Shown here: positions 55,604 through 63,077 of the stretch, one piece after another
Layout of the letters: each line of letters starts with the position of its first letter
How positions within the stretch are numbered: the stretch's first letter is position 1
NCBI GenBank assembly: GCA_016194905.1
Contig: JACQAP010000004.1
Coordinates: 62,001-126,000, forward strand
DNA length: 64,000 nt
From: Betaproteobacteria bacterium
Lineage (GTDB): Bacteria; Pseudomonadota; Gammaproteobacteria; Burkholderiales; JACQAP01
Reading direction: 5' to 3'
The notes under the pieces: generated by a model
Databases searched by the model: none
What the model was told of the DNA's origin: nothing
What the model saw: the letters and a program-made list of their open reading frames with translations, nothing else
Program-made: the position numbers and the translations under genes

Positions 55604-56554
55604 TTATTCCCATTCCAGTTCGGCGAAGGCCGTCGTCACATTGCGGCGATGGAACAGGTCGAAAGCCGCCCAGTTGCCTGCTTCGGAAAGCCCGACTTCG
55701 TCGGTGGCCTGCTGAATGGTCTTGCGACTGCGGATGGCGGCACGGGTTTCATCCAGTATCACCGTGAAGTAGCGTTGCTGTGCGTCCAGCGCCTTCGGCC
55801 ACGGCAGGTCGCTGCGTCCATGGCCGGGCATGTAGTGATCCGCCGCAATGGTGCGCAAATCCTTCATGACGGCAAGGAAACCGGTGATGGTGCCGTCGAT
55901 CACCGGCGTGTGACCGACGAACAGCAGATCGGACAACCACAACGTGCGGGTCGGCGCGTCGAATACCGTCAGGTCGTCGTCGGTATGCGCCGGAGGCCAG
56001 GCCTGCATGACGACCGTCCTGCCGCCGAGGTCGAGTTCCAGCCGTTCCCTGACCAGCAGCGTCGGCCCGACGATCTCCGATCCTGCCGCAGCCGTGCCGA
56101 GGTCGCGTTGTAGCGAGTTCACGTACGAACGGGCGCGCGCGGCCAGTTGCGCAGGATAGTTTTCATGCGCGATGAACTGTGCATGATCATCGAGGAAGGC
56201 CGCGGCTCCAAAGAAATGATCCGGGTGCACATGGGTCAGCACGACATAGCAGACCGGCAGCGGCGTGACCCGGCGAATCGCCTGCCGCAACGCACGACCC
56301 ACCGGCAGGGATCCGCCGGCATCGACCGCCAGCACGCATTGGTCGCCGACGATAAAACCGATGTTGGCGTTGTCGCCGAGATTGTCCGCGGAGCGTTCGT
56401 CGAAACTGCCGTAGTGAACGTAATTGCCGGGAGCGACTTCGGTAACGTCGAAATTTGCGATTGACCGGGTGTCCGCAGCGAAAGCAGAGTCCGCGGTCGC
56501 TGCCGCAAGGCACGCAATGGCTACCGCGGCGAAGGTTGTGATCGGGGAATGCAT
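55604..56554 (-). CDS. Quinoprotein relay metallohydrolase, type 2 (MBL fold)
   Basis: Exported zinc hydrolase of 316 residues (signal peptide to about A27). Metal motif LTHVHPDHFFG has H108, H110, D112 and H113; further ligands in PPAHTDDDLTV and PGHGRSDLP. SoxH-related proteins of this kind travel with the SoxYZ-like carrier and PQQ dehydrogenases. Substrate unknown. It starts 72 bp from the divergent type 1 gene. Confidence 0.85.
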   Translation of the reverse strand: MHSPITTFAAVAIACLAAATADSAFAADTRSIANFDVTEVAPGNYVHYGSFDERSADNLGDNANIGFIVGDQCVLAVDAGGSLPVGRALRQAIRRVTPLPVCYVVLTHVHPDHFFGAAAFLDDHAQFIAHENYPAQLAARARSYVNSLQRDLGTAAAGSEIVGPTLLVRERLELDLGGRTVVMQAWPPAHTDDDLTVFDAPTRTLWLSDLLFVGHTPVIDGTITGFLAVMKDLRTIAADHYMPGHGRSDLPWPKALDAQQRYFTVILDETRAAIRSRKTIQQATDEVGLSEAGNWAAFDLFHRRNVTTAFAELEWE

Positions 56555-56626
56555 CGAATCGGTATGTTAAAGCAGAAAGACATGCCCGCCTTGCCCTTGT
56601 CGCCCGCCTCGTTTACGGTATGACCG

Positions 56627-57598
56627 ATGTTCCCGTTCCTGATGCGCGCCATCCGTTTTGCCGCCGCCGCCATCGCGATGCTGCCGTTGACGTTGCTCGC
56701 CCGGGAGGCGCTCCATCCGGAAAAGGTCGCCGATGGCGTCTATGCTTTCATCGGCGACGCCGGGGAAATCTCCGCGGCGAATCGCGGCTTCGTCGGCAAC
56801 AGCGGTTTCATCGTCGGGCCTTCCGGCGTGATCGTCATCGATACCGGCACCTCCTATCGACATGGCCGCCGCATGCTGGAGGCGATCGCGCAAATCACCG
56901 ACAAGCCGGTGGAACTGGCGATCGTCACCCATGCAGTGCAGGAATTCCTGTTCGGCAATGCGGCGTTCGCCGAACGCGGCGTCCCGATCCTCGCCCATCG
57001 GGAAACGACGAAGTTGATGAAGGCGCGTTGCGAACGCTGTCTGGAAAATCTCAAGCCGGTGCTGGGCGAAGAACTCGAAGGGACCCGGCTGGTCCCACCA
57101 CAACGCGACATCGATGCCACCACGACCATCGAGGTGGGCGGCCGCCGATTGGAGCTGCTTTACCTGGGCTGGGCCAGCACGCCGGGCGATCTGGCCGTGC
57201 TCGACCCGGACAGCGGCGTGCTGTTCGCGGGCGGGATGGTTTCCATTGGCCGCATCCCCGATATCCGTGACAGCGACTTCGAAGGCTGGCAGCGTGCACT
57301 GCGCGAACTCGCTGGATTTTGGCCTGCGCGCATCGTTCCCGGCTTCGGTCCGGTATCGGATCCGGGGGCGATAACCCAGACTGCCGCTTATCTGGATGCG
57401 CTCGACCAGACCGTCAAAACCCTTTACGCCGAAAGCTCCAGCCTGATGGAAGCGGTGGAAAAAGCGATCCTGCCGGCTTACCGCGACTGGTCGATGTACG
57501 CGACCACGCACCGGCAGAATGCATTGCATCGCTATCTGCAACTTGAGCTGCAGGACCTCGGCGCCGATCCGCGTTCCACAGCATTGCCGCAACGATGA
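56627..57598 (+). CDS. Quinoprotein relay metallohydrolase, type 1, with altered metal motif
   Basis: Exported MBL-fold protein of 323 residues (signal peptide to about A26), divergent from the type 2 gene. Where HxHxDH should be the sequence is VTHAVQEFLFG: H102 is kept but V104, E106 and F107 replace the other ligands. IVGPSGVIVIDTGTSYRHGR and PGFGPVSDP fit the fold. A CERC pair (135-138) could bind metal or form a disulfide. Probably not a standard di-zinc hydrolase. Also in the SoxH-related group; activity unknown. Confidence 0.8.
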   Translation: MFPFLMRAIRFAAAAIAMLPLTLLAREALHPEKVADGVYAFIGDAGEISAANRGFVGNSGFIVGPSGVIVIDTGTSYRHGRRMLEAIAQITDKPVELAIVTHAVQEFLFGNAAFAERGVPILAHRETTKLMKARCERCLENLKPVLGEELEGTRLVPPQRDIDATTTIEVGGRRLELLYLGWASTPGDLAVLDPDSGVLFAGGMVSIGRIPDIRDSDFEGWQRALRELAGFWPARIVPGFGPVSDPGAITQTAAYLDALDQTVKTLYAESSSLMEAVEKAILPAYRDWSMYATTHRQNALHRYLQLELQDLGADPRSTALPQR

Positions 57599-57616
57599 GG
57601 ATTGGGCGCGGTCGCG

Positions 57617-57937
57617 ATGCTGAACGAAGACCCCGCATCTGCAAGCGGCAGCACCACGTACCATTCCCTCGGACTGCAGCGGGAACTCGGACTCAAGCCC
57701 GACCAGACCATCGACCATGTAAAGCTGAACGAAGCCACGGCGAACATGGCACGCCTTCAGGGCATCAAAACCGCACTTGGGGAATCGGCCAGCCTTGTTC
57801 GCCTGATCGACCAGAACACGGCAATTACTGCGGACGAAGAGCGGCAACTCATCGACACGCTGTACGGCGGCATGATTCAGATGGCCAACGCCGGCAACGA
57901 TGCCTTTGCGGCGATTGGCAAGGCTTTGGGGAAATAA
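57617..57937 (+). CDS. Uncharacterised small protein after metallohydrolase 1
   Basis: I do not recognise this protein. 106 residues, no cysteine, no signal peptide, helical: YHSLGLQRELGLKPDQTIDH, KLNEATANMARLQGIKTALG, DEERQLIDTLYGGMIQMANA. ATG at 57617 (a TTG at 57602 is also possible). It is 18 bp after the metallohydrolase stop on the same strand, so probably co-transcribed. May be an adaptor or regulator; no function is claimed. Confidence 0.6.
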   Translation: MLNEDPASASGSTTYHSLGLQRELGLKPDQTIDHVKLNEATANMARLQGIKTALGESASLVRLIDQNTAITADEERQLIDTLYGGMIQMANAGNDAFAAIGKALGK

Positions 57938-58000
57938 ACCGTCTGATTCAGTGCGGGAAATATGAGGAAAGTGTCTTGATAACTAAAGGTTCTCCGACGG

Positions 58001-58009
58001 TTATCCACA
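58001..58009 (+). promoter_or_regulatory. Perfect DnaA-box sequence
   Basis: TTATCCACA exactly matches the DnaA consensus. A single box of 9 bp is expected by chance about once in a window of this size, so weight rests only on the repeats next to it. Confidence 0.3.
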
Positions 58010-58058
58010 GCGTCTGAGACTTTAGATATGCACATGTTTCTTATGGTCTTTAATTGCA

Positions 58059-58108
58059 AAACTTGTTGACTTGGGCACAAGATAAACTTGTTGACTTGGG
58101 CACAAGAT
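58059..58108 (+). repeat. Perfect 25-bp direct repeat, two copies in tandem
   Basis: Copies at 58059-58083 and 58084-58108 are identical (core TTGTTGACTTGGGCACAAG). Each copy has small inverted arms CTTGT/ACAAG and a TTGAC. Iteron-like in size. Confidence 0.85.
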
Positions 58109-58109
58109 A

Positions 58110-58147
58110 TTGTGTACTTTCATACACAACACACATGCACGATGTGT
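58110..58147 (+). repeat. Two inverted repeats next to the 25-bp repeats
   Basis: TTGTGTA/TACACAA at 58110-58129 (7-bp arms, 6-nt loop) and ACACAT/ATGTGT at 58131-58147 (6-bp arms, 5-nt loop), back to back. Possible protein-binding sites. Confidence 0.6.
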
Positions 58148-58151
58148 GACG

Positions 58152-58193
58152 TAAAAAGAAAAAAGGTCTGAACTCAATTGAGATTCAGACCTT
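58152..58193 (-). terminator. Rho-independent terminator of the tRNA gene
   Basis: On the minus strand AAGGTCTGAA and TTCAGACCTT (10-bp stem) enclose a further CTCAATTGAG palindrome, followed by TTTTTTCTTTTT. Starts about 6 nt after the encoded CCA of the tRNA. Confidence 0.85.
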
Positions 58194-58198
58194 GATGT

Positions 58199-58278
58199 TG
58201 GGCCCGGGAACCAGACTCGAACTGATGACCTTCGGCGCGAGGTAATGCCGACGCTCTATCCTACTGAGCTATCCCGGG
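58199..58278 (-). tRNA. Atypical tRNA with a 10-nt anticodon loop (Arg-like scaffold)
   Basis: 80 nt. Acceptor CCCGGGA/TCCCGGG is perfect, discriminator C and CCA are encoded. D arm TA-GCTC-AGTAGGATA-GAGC and T arm ATCAG-TTCGAGT-CTGGT are normal. The anticodon stem TCGGC/GCCGA is a perfect 5 bp, but the loop between is ATTACCTCGC, 10 nt instead of 7. The body resembles bacterial tRNA-Arg(CCT), and CCT is present in the loop, so arginine is a guess. A proper terminator follows, so the gene is likely transcribed. It may be a tRNA with an insertion in the loop, now a pseudo-tRNA, or a truly expanded-loop tRNA. Confidence 0.75.
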
Positions 58279-58302
58279 GGGCGCTTGCACACCCTATCTT
58301 TC

Positions 58303-58329
58303 AAACCCGCGCACAAACGCGGGTTTTTT
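58303..58329 (+). terminator. Plus-strand terminator beyond the tRNA
   Basis: AAACCCGCG-CACAAA-CGCGGGTTT stem (9 bp) followed by TTT then C. Points the other way from the tRNA; it would end plus-strand transcription from the metallohydrolase/57617 gene side. Confidence 0.75.
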
Positions 58330-58680
58330 CTTGCTCTGTCTCGGGGAATGGACTGATGCTGTGCGGGGCTACTACAGCTAGTGCATTTGCCCTTTCTACC
58401 CGACTAATTCTAGTAGCCTCACCAACCTTGTCAAGAAAATATGATATTTGAAAATCATAATGGCCGATCGTACTTTTTTTAGTGCGCGATGTGACGAAAC
58501 GCGGCAGCAACGGAAATAATTCCCCTGCACATACCGGCGATTACCCTAGCATCCAGGACGCGGTTAATTCTGTTTACCGAAGTCGCTCTTGTCCACTTTC
58601 AGATACACCGCGCCCCCGCCTATCTACCGTTTGCGGGGCGTAGCTCCATTATTCGAAAGTCGATGAGGCACGCAAGAAGA
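58330..58680. other. Gene-poor stretch
   Basis: No convincing ORF, RNA gene or long repeat. Base composition is more AT-rich than the flanks (for example AAAATATGATATTTGAAAAT near 58440). Might be a remnant of an inserted element. Confidence 0.4.
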
Positions 58681-58706
58681 AAAATAAAAAAAGCTGTTTT
58701 CACAGC
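58681..58706 (-). terminator. Short terminator overlapping the end of a 31-codon ORF
   Basis: Minus strand GCTGT-GAAA-ACAGC followed by TTTTTTTATTTTT. The stem is only 5 bp but the T tract is strong. It contains the TGA of the small ORF. Confidence 0.6.
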
Positions 58707-58795
58707 AATATTTTTTCGAACGACCGCCTGGGAATCATCTTGTTGTGTCTACCGTTGCTATCGTGATTCGTGTCGAAGGCGATGATGAATTGCAT
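58700..58795 (-). CDS. Candidate 31-residue protein
   Basis: Reads MQFIIAFDTNHDSNGRHNKM then 11 more residues, ending EKILL. GGAG lies 8 nt before the ATG, and the stop codon is inside a terminator hairpin. Not recognised. It may instead be part of a small RNA. Divergent from the gene at 58947. Confidence 0.35.
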   Translation of the reverse strand: MQFIIAFDTNHDSNGRHNKMIPRRSFEKILL

Positions 58796-58946
58796 GGAAT
58801 AGTCTCCGGCTGCGTATGCGACTGCCGCAAGGGCCGCACCATTGCTGAAAGTTGATGAACTCCTTCAAATCAAACCGGCGTCCTGACAGAACTGGATTTC
58901 GGCGGGTGTATCATCTTCGCTGGCAATTTATTCGAGGACGAATCTC

Positions 58947-59270
58947 ATGAAGCGGAAAGACTTGAAGACGCTCACGGCCTGCAGTGCCGTCGGTTTGTAC
59001 GGTGTGGCGATGATTGCAGTAGCAGTTGAACACGGCAGAGAGGCGATAGATGAATCGTGTTCCACCCCTCTTGAGTGCCACGCCCCCCAGGATTTACCGG
59101 CCGAAATTTTCGACGGATCGCGGCCGATCGTGGGGCAGCAAATAGTCGCGGTATCGACGAGCACCGCCGGGCCGATTATTCCCGGCACTGGCGCACTGAC
59201 GTTAACTACCGTTCCGCCCCAACAATACATCGAAACGCCCCAACCGTTCATCACACGACCCGGCGCGTAA
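58947..59270 (+). CDS. Uncharacterised exported or anchored protein
   Basis: 107 residues. MKRKDLKTLTACSAVGLYGV then AMIAVAVEHGREAID looks like a signal or membrane anchor, followed by a Thr/Pro-rich tail (TVPPQQYIETPQPFITRPGA). Two cysteines in SCSTPLEC. GAGGA lies 9 nt before the ATG. No family recognised; a low-complexity tail argues for a surface or periplasmic role. Confidence 0.55.
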   Translation: MKRKDLKTLTACSAVGLYGVAMIAVAVEHGREAIDESCSTPLECHAPQDLPAEIFDGSRPIVGQQIVAVSTSTAGPIIPGTGALTLTTVPPQQYIETPQPFITRPGA

Positions 59271-59294
59271 CTTACCGCGGGAAAGCACAGGGGT

Positions 59295-59477
59295 ATGGCC
59301 GACGACCCGGACGAACTGCGCGCCAAAATCGAGGCGGAGCGGGAACACCCCATGTATGCGATGAAACTTGCCATCGAAGAAACCGAGGTCCATCTCAGAC
59401 ATGGAATACCGGCAGTCAAGCTAATTGGATGGGTAGTCGTCGTCCTGCTCGCGCTTATCCTTTGGCGGATTTGGTAA
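59295..59477 (+). CDS. Small single-helix membrane protein
   Basis: 60 residues: charged N-terminal half (DDPDELRAKIEAEREHPMYA) then a C-terminal membrane helix IGWVVVVLLALILWRIW. C-tail-anchored topology is likely. AGGGGT precedes the ATG closely. Follows the previous gene by 24 bp and may be co-transcribed with it. Function unknown. Confidence 0.55.
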   Translation: MADDPDELRAKIEAEREHPMYAMKLAIEETEVHLRHGIPAVKLIGWVVVVLLALILWRIW

Positions 59478-59620
59478 CGGGATACATTTCTGCTACTTTT
59501 CGAAGGTTCTGGCTTTGCTGCCTGATCGGTTTTCCCTATGCAAACTCCGTTTTACGTCCTATTCCCTTATAGAATGCAGCGTTCGACGAAACCGATTGAT
59601 CTCGATGGATAAGTGCCTGA

Positions 59621-60184
59621 ATGGCTAACCGCCTCAGCAAGATCTACACGCGCACCGGGGACGCCGGCACCACCGGCCTGGGCGACGGTTCGCGCGTCGC
59701 CAAGGACAGCCTGCGCATCGAGGCCATCGGTGCGGTCGACGAACTGAACAGCGCCCTTGGCGTCTTGCTGGCCGAGACGATTCCCGACGACGTACGCGCC
59801 GCTCTGCACGAAGTCCAGCACGACCTGTTCGACCTCGGCGGAGAGCTGAGCATTCCGGGCTATACCAGCGTCGGGCCGCAGCACGTGACGCGGTTGGAGA
59901 ACGAATTGGACCGCCACAATGCCGCCCTGACGCCGCTCAAGGAATTCATCCTGCCCGGCGGATCGCGTGGCGCGGCCCTATGCCACGTCGCGCGCGCAGT
60001 ATGCCGGCGGACGGAACGCCGGGTCGTCAGCCTGAGCACCGCCGAGCAGTTGTCGCCGTCGCTGCAACGCTATCTGAACCGCCTCTCGGATCTGCTGTTC
60101 GTACTTTGCCGTGTTCTCAACCGCGAGGCCGGCGTGACCGACGTCTACTGGCAAAAGGGCAGAAATCGCAATGAATCTGCCTGA
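59621..60184 (+). CDS. Cob(I)alamin adenosyltransferase, PduO type
   Basis: Makes adenosylcobalamin from cob(I)alamin and ATP. The N-terminal ATP motif is SKIYTRTGDAGTTGLGDGSR; FILPGGSRGAALCHVARAVC and RRTERRV with YLNRLSDLLFVLCRVLNR complete the PduO/MMAB pattern. 187 residues. Its last 14 nt overlap the sigma-factor gene. Confidence 0.94.
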   Translation: MANRLSKIYTRTGDAGTTGLGDGSRVAKDSLRIEAIGAVDELNSALGVLLAETIPDDVRAALHEVQHDLFDLGGELSIPGYTSVGPQHVTRLENELDRHNAALTPLKEFILPGGSRGAALCHVARAVCRRTERRVVSLSTAEQLSPSLQRYLNRLSDLLFVLCRVLNREAGVTDVYWQKGRNRNESA

Positions 60185-60746
60185 AGCGCCGGCTCCGGAA
60201 CAACTTTCCAACCTGCTGGCACGCTGTGCGCTGCGCGACCAGCGTGCCTTTGTGACGCTGTATCAGTTCAGTTCGGCGAAACTGTTTGCCGTTGCCGTGC
60301 GTATAACGCGTCGTAGGGACTGGGCGGAAGAAGTGCTGCAGGAAGCGTTCGTCAACATCTGGAACCACGCCGCGGGCTATAACCCGGCGAAGAGCGCGCC
60401 GATGACCTGGATGACCGCCATCGTGCGTAACCGCGCGCTCGACTGGCTGCGCCGGCCACGCGAGGTCGAGATCGACGAGGAACACGAGGAACTGATGGCC
60501 TCGGTGCCCGATGAATCCCCGGGCCCCGAGGAATTGCTGCGCCGGTCGCTGGATGCCGGCGCGCTCGCCGAATGCATGAAGACGCTGACCGAAGAACAGC
60601 AGCGCAGCATCACGCTCGCATTCTTCTACGGTTTGTCCCACGGAGAACTGGCGGAACAGATGCGCAAGCCGCTCGGCACGGTGAAGACCTGGATTCGCCG
60701 CGGGCTCGACCGCCTGAAAGGCTGCCTCGACGAGTCGGGAAGATGA
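60171..60746 (+). CDS. ECF-type RNA polymerase sigma factor
   Basis: 191 residues: region 2 (FVTLYQFSSAKLFAVAVRIT, AEEVLQEAFVNIWNHAAGYN, MTWMTAIVRNRALDWLRR) and region 4 (LTEEQQRSITLAFFYGLSHG, MRKPLGTVKTWIRRGLDRLK). ECF19/SigK-like by its RskA-type anti-sigma neighbour. Start overlaps the adenosyltransferase gene. Confidence 0.93.
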   Translation: MNLPEAPAPEQLSNLLARCALRDQRAFVTLYQFSSAKLFAVAVRITRRRDWAEEVLQEAFVNIWNHAAGYNPAKSAPMTWMTAIVRNRALDWLRRPREVEIDEEHEELMASVPDESPGPEELLRRSLDAGALAECMKTLTEEQQRSITLAFFYGLSHGELAEQMRKPLGTVKTWIRRGLDRLKGCLDESGR

Positions 60747-60783
60747 AGGTAACAGCCAACAGGGCAATGACCGGAAGATTGCA

Positions 60784-61497
60784 ATGAGATTCCCCGACGA
60801 AGGACTGCGCGACAAACTGGCCGCCGAGTACGTGCTCGGCACCATGTCGGCGCGTGCGCGCCGGCGTTTCGAAATCCATCTGCGCGGCAATCCGCAATTG
60901 CGCCGGGCCGTGGCGCAATGGGAGACGCGACTCGCTCCGCTCACCGATGCCCTGCCGGCGATCGAACCGCCAGCGCGTGTCTGGCAGGCGATCAAGGCGC
61001 GCCTCAAGATCGGGCAGCCGGTTCGGTCGGGATTCTGGGAAAGCCTGTCGTTCTGGCGCGTATCGTCGTTCGCGTCCGGACTGCTGGCCCTGGCGCTGAT
61101 CGTCATGGTCGCGCTGCCGAAACCGGAAACACCGGTGGACGCCGGCAGAATGGTGGTCATCATGAACGACCTTGCCACCCAGAAACCGGCCATGACCGCA
61201 AGCTGGGAACCGGGACAACGCGGCAGCCGTACGCTGCGCATCCGCGTGATCGGTCATGCCGAGATGGGGCCGAATACGGCGTGGGAATTGTGGATGCTTC
61301 CCGACGGCGATCAGAAACCGGTCTCGCTCGGATTGATCACCACGCACGAAACCCAGGTCGTTAAAATTCCGGGAGCGCTGGCCGTAAAACTCGACGCCGC
61401 GCATGGGCTCGCGATGAGCGTGGAACCGGCCGGTGGATCGCCGACCGGGCTGCCGACGGGCCCGGTGCTTTACGCCGGCGAATGCATCAAGATCTGA
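60784..61497 (+). CDS. Anti-sigma factor (RskA-like)
   Basis: 237 residues: cytoplasmic N-terminal part (LAAEYVLGTMSARARRRFEI and RRAVAQWETRLAPLTDALP), one membrane helix (FASGLLALALIVMVALP), and a periplasmic RskA C-terminal domain (TAWELWMLPDGDQKPVSLGL; FAMSVEPAGGSPTG-like LAMSVEPAGGSPTGLPTGPV). Holds the sigma factor encoded 37 bp upstream inactive until a signal arrives. The signal is not known. Confidence 0.9.
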   Translation: MRFPDEGLRDKLAAEYVLGTMSARARRRFEIHLRGNPQLRRAVAQWETRLAPLTDALPAIEPPARVWQAIKARLKIGQPVRSGFWESLSFWRVSSFASGLLALALIVMVALPKPETPVDAGRMVVIMNDLATQKPAMTASWEPGQRGSRTLRIRVIGHAEMGPNTAWELWMLPDGDQKPVSLGLITTHETQVVKIPGALAVKLDAAHGLAMSVEPAGGSPTGLPTGPVLYAGECIKI

Positions 61498-61513
61498 CGA
61501 TCCCGGACGAGCT

Positions 61514-62395
61514 TCAGTGCCGGGCCTTGTCGAGGCCGGCGCACATGCGCTCGGCGGCATCGACGATGCGAGCCGTTTGCCGGGTGATCAGGTCAGCGGA
61601 AACGGTGAACACGTTGCCGGTGCGCACGGCTTTCAGGTAGGAAAATTCCGTCCAGTTATTCACGCCCGCATCGTCGGCTTCGGAGCCGACCACGATGGCA
61701 TCCGGGTCCATGACCAGCGCCTGTTCCACGGAAACTTCCCCCGCCAGTCGCGGCAGATCGGCAAAGATATTCTGTGCTGCACACAATGCGAGCACTTTGC
61801 TGATGATATGGTCGCCGTTCACCGTGAACAGCGGCCTGTGCCAGATCTCGAACAACACCCGCACCGGGGCGCGGCCCGTATAGCGGTCTCTCAGTGCATC
61901 GACCCGCCGTTCGAGTTCCAGCGCAACCGCCTGCGCCTGCCCGCCCAGGCCCGTCAGATCGCCCAGCAATCGCAGATGACGCGGAATGTCTTCGAGTCGC
62001 TGCGGTTCCAGCACCAGCACGCGCAGCCCGAGGGCACGCAACCGCGCGATGTCCACCGACCTGTTGCCGCTGCCCCAGGCCAGTACGAAATCCGGCCGCG
62101 AGTGCAGTATCCGCTCGAAATCGAGCCCGGAAGAATCGCCAATTTCGCGAATTCCAGCCGCTTCGACGGGAAAGTCGCTGCCACGCACGGACCCCACCAG
62201 ACGATCCCCGGCGCCAATCGAATACATCAACTCGGTCAGATGCGGCGACAGCGAAATCACGCGCTGCGCCGGCCCGTCGAACCGCAGTTCGACCCCCAGA
62301 TCGTCCATCACCGTGAGCGCCGAAACCGGCATTGCGACAGACAGGAGGATTACAGGCAGCAGGAAGGGAAGAACCGTGCGCACCGGGGGCTGCAC
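61514..62395 (-). CDS. BtuF-like cobalamin/siderophore-binding protein
   Basis: Periplasmic substrate-binding protein of 293 residues, signal peptide to about A26 (SVAMPVSALT). RVISLSPHLTELMYSIGAGD, VGSVRGSDFPVEA, and RPDFVLAWGSGNR fit the BtuF group of cobalamin binders. No permease or ATPase beside it, so it works with components elsewhere. It shares the vitamin B12 theme with the adenosyltransferase 1.3 kb away. Converges with the anti-sigma gene by 16 bp. Confidence 0.85.
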   Translation of the reverse strand: MQPPVRTVLPFLLPVILLSVAMPVSALTVMDDLGVELRFDGPAQRVISLSPHLTELMYSIGAGDRLVGSVRGSDFPVEAAGIREIGDSSGLDFERILHSRPDFVLAWGSGNRSVDIARLRALGLRVLVLEPQRLEDIPRHLRLLGDLTGLGGQAQAVALELERRVDALRDRYTGRAPVRVLFEIWHRPLFTVNGDHIISKVLALCAAQNIFADLPRLAGEVSVEQALVMDPDAIVVGSEADDAGVNNWTEFSYLKAVRTGNVFTVSADLITRQTARIVDAAERMCAGLDKARH

Positions 62396-62413
62396 GCCAG
62401 CGCACGCGCGCGA

Positions 62414-62947
62414 TCAGCGCTCCATGTAATGGAGCAGATTGGAACTGGTCTGGCGCAGACGCTGGGACAGCAGGGTGACGAGCTTGACCAGCACCTTGGC
62501 ACCGAGCCCCGGCTCTTCGAGGATGATCTGGACCATGCTGTCACGCGAAAGTACGGCGAAGGTAGTCGGCTCCAGCGCCATGCAGGTAGCGAAGCGAGGT
62601 TCACCGTCGATCATCGACATCTCGCCCAGCGTGGCGCCGGGACCGACCGTGGTCATTGGCTGCAGGTTGCCGTGGGAATCGATTTTCACGATTTCCACCC
62701 TGCCCTGGATAATCAGCAGCATGTAGTCGTCTATGTCGCCTTCGCGAATCATCATCTGCGCCGCTTCGGCACGATAAATATGCATGAACGCCGTCAGCCG
62801 CTGGATATCCTCGCGCGTAAAATCGGCAAAGAATTTGGAATGGCCGATCATGTCGAAAATCTGTTGCGCGAGCGCTGTGCCCTCGCCCAGATGTTCTAGC
62901 GTATGCAGAAGTGCGTTCTGCGGCGCTTGGAGATCGGAATCAGCCAT
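62414..62947 (-). CDS. Cyclic-nucleotide-binding domain protein
   Basis: 177 residues from the ATG at 62947 (MADSDLQAPQNALLHTLEHL). One cNMP-binding beta-roll, about 45-150: MIREGDIDDYMLLIIQGRVE, GPGATLGEMSMIDGEPRFAT. The typical arginine of the phosphate cassette is R in GEPRFATC. No DNA-binding helix-turn-helix follows, so it is not a Crp regulator; output is probably protein-protein. Upstream of the BtuF-like gene by 18 bp. Confidence 0.85.
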   Translation of the reverse strand: MADSDLQAPQNALLHTLEHLGEGTALAQQIFDMIGHSKFFADFTREDIQRLTAFMHIYRAEAAQMMIREGDIDDYMLLIIQGRVEIVKIDSHGNLQPMTTVGPGATLGEMSMIDGEPRFATCMALEPTTFAVLSRDSMVQIILEEPGLGAKVLVKLVTLLSQRLRQTSSNLLHYMER

Positions 62948-63077
62948 TTGCACGAGACTAGTCTCTGATGTTATCCAGGCGCCGCTCCCGGAACGGCCCG
63001 GACGCCCCTAAGGCTTGGAATGACAAGTCATTATGCTGGAGCGGCCGCAGCCGGTAAAGCGCGGCCGGCGGGACGGC

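Noticed and set aside
53896-56554. Sulfur-oxidation (Sox) locus
   Set aside because: The SoxYZ-like and SoxH-like proteins are of the quinoprotein-linked type and no soxA, soxX, soxB, soxC or soxD gene is present.
58001-58009. Chromosome origin near the DnaA box
   Set aside because: Only one box, no dnaA/dnaN genes and no AT-rich unwinding region with further boxes.
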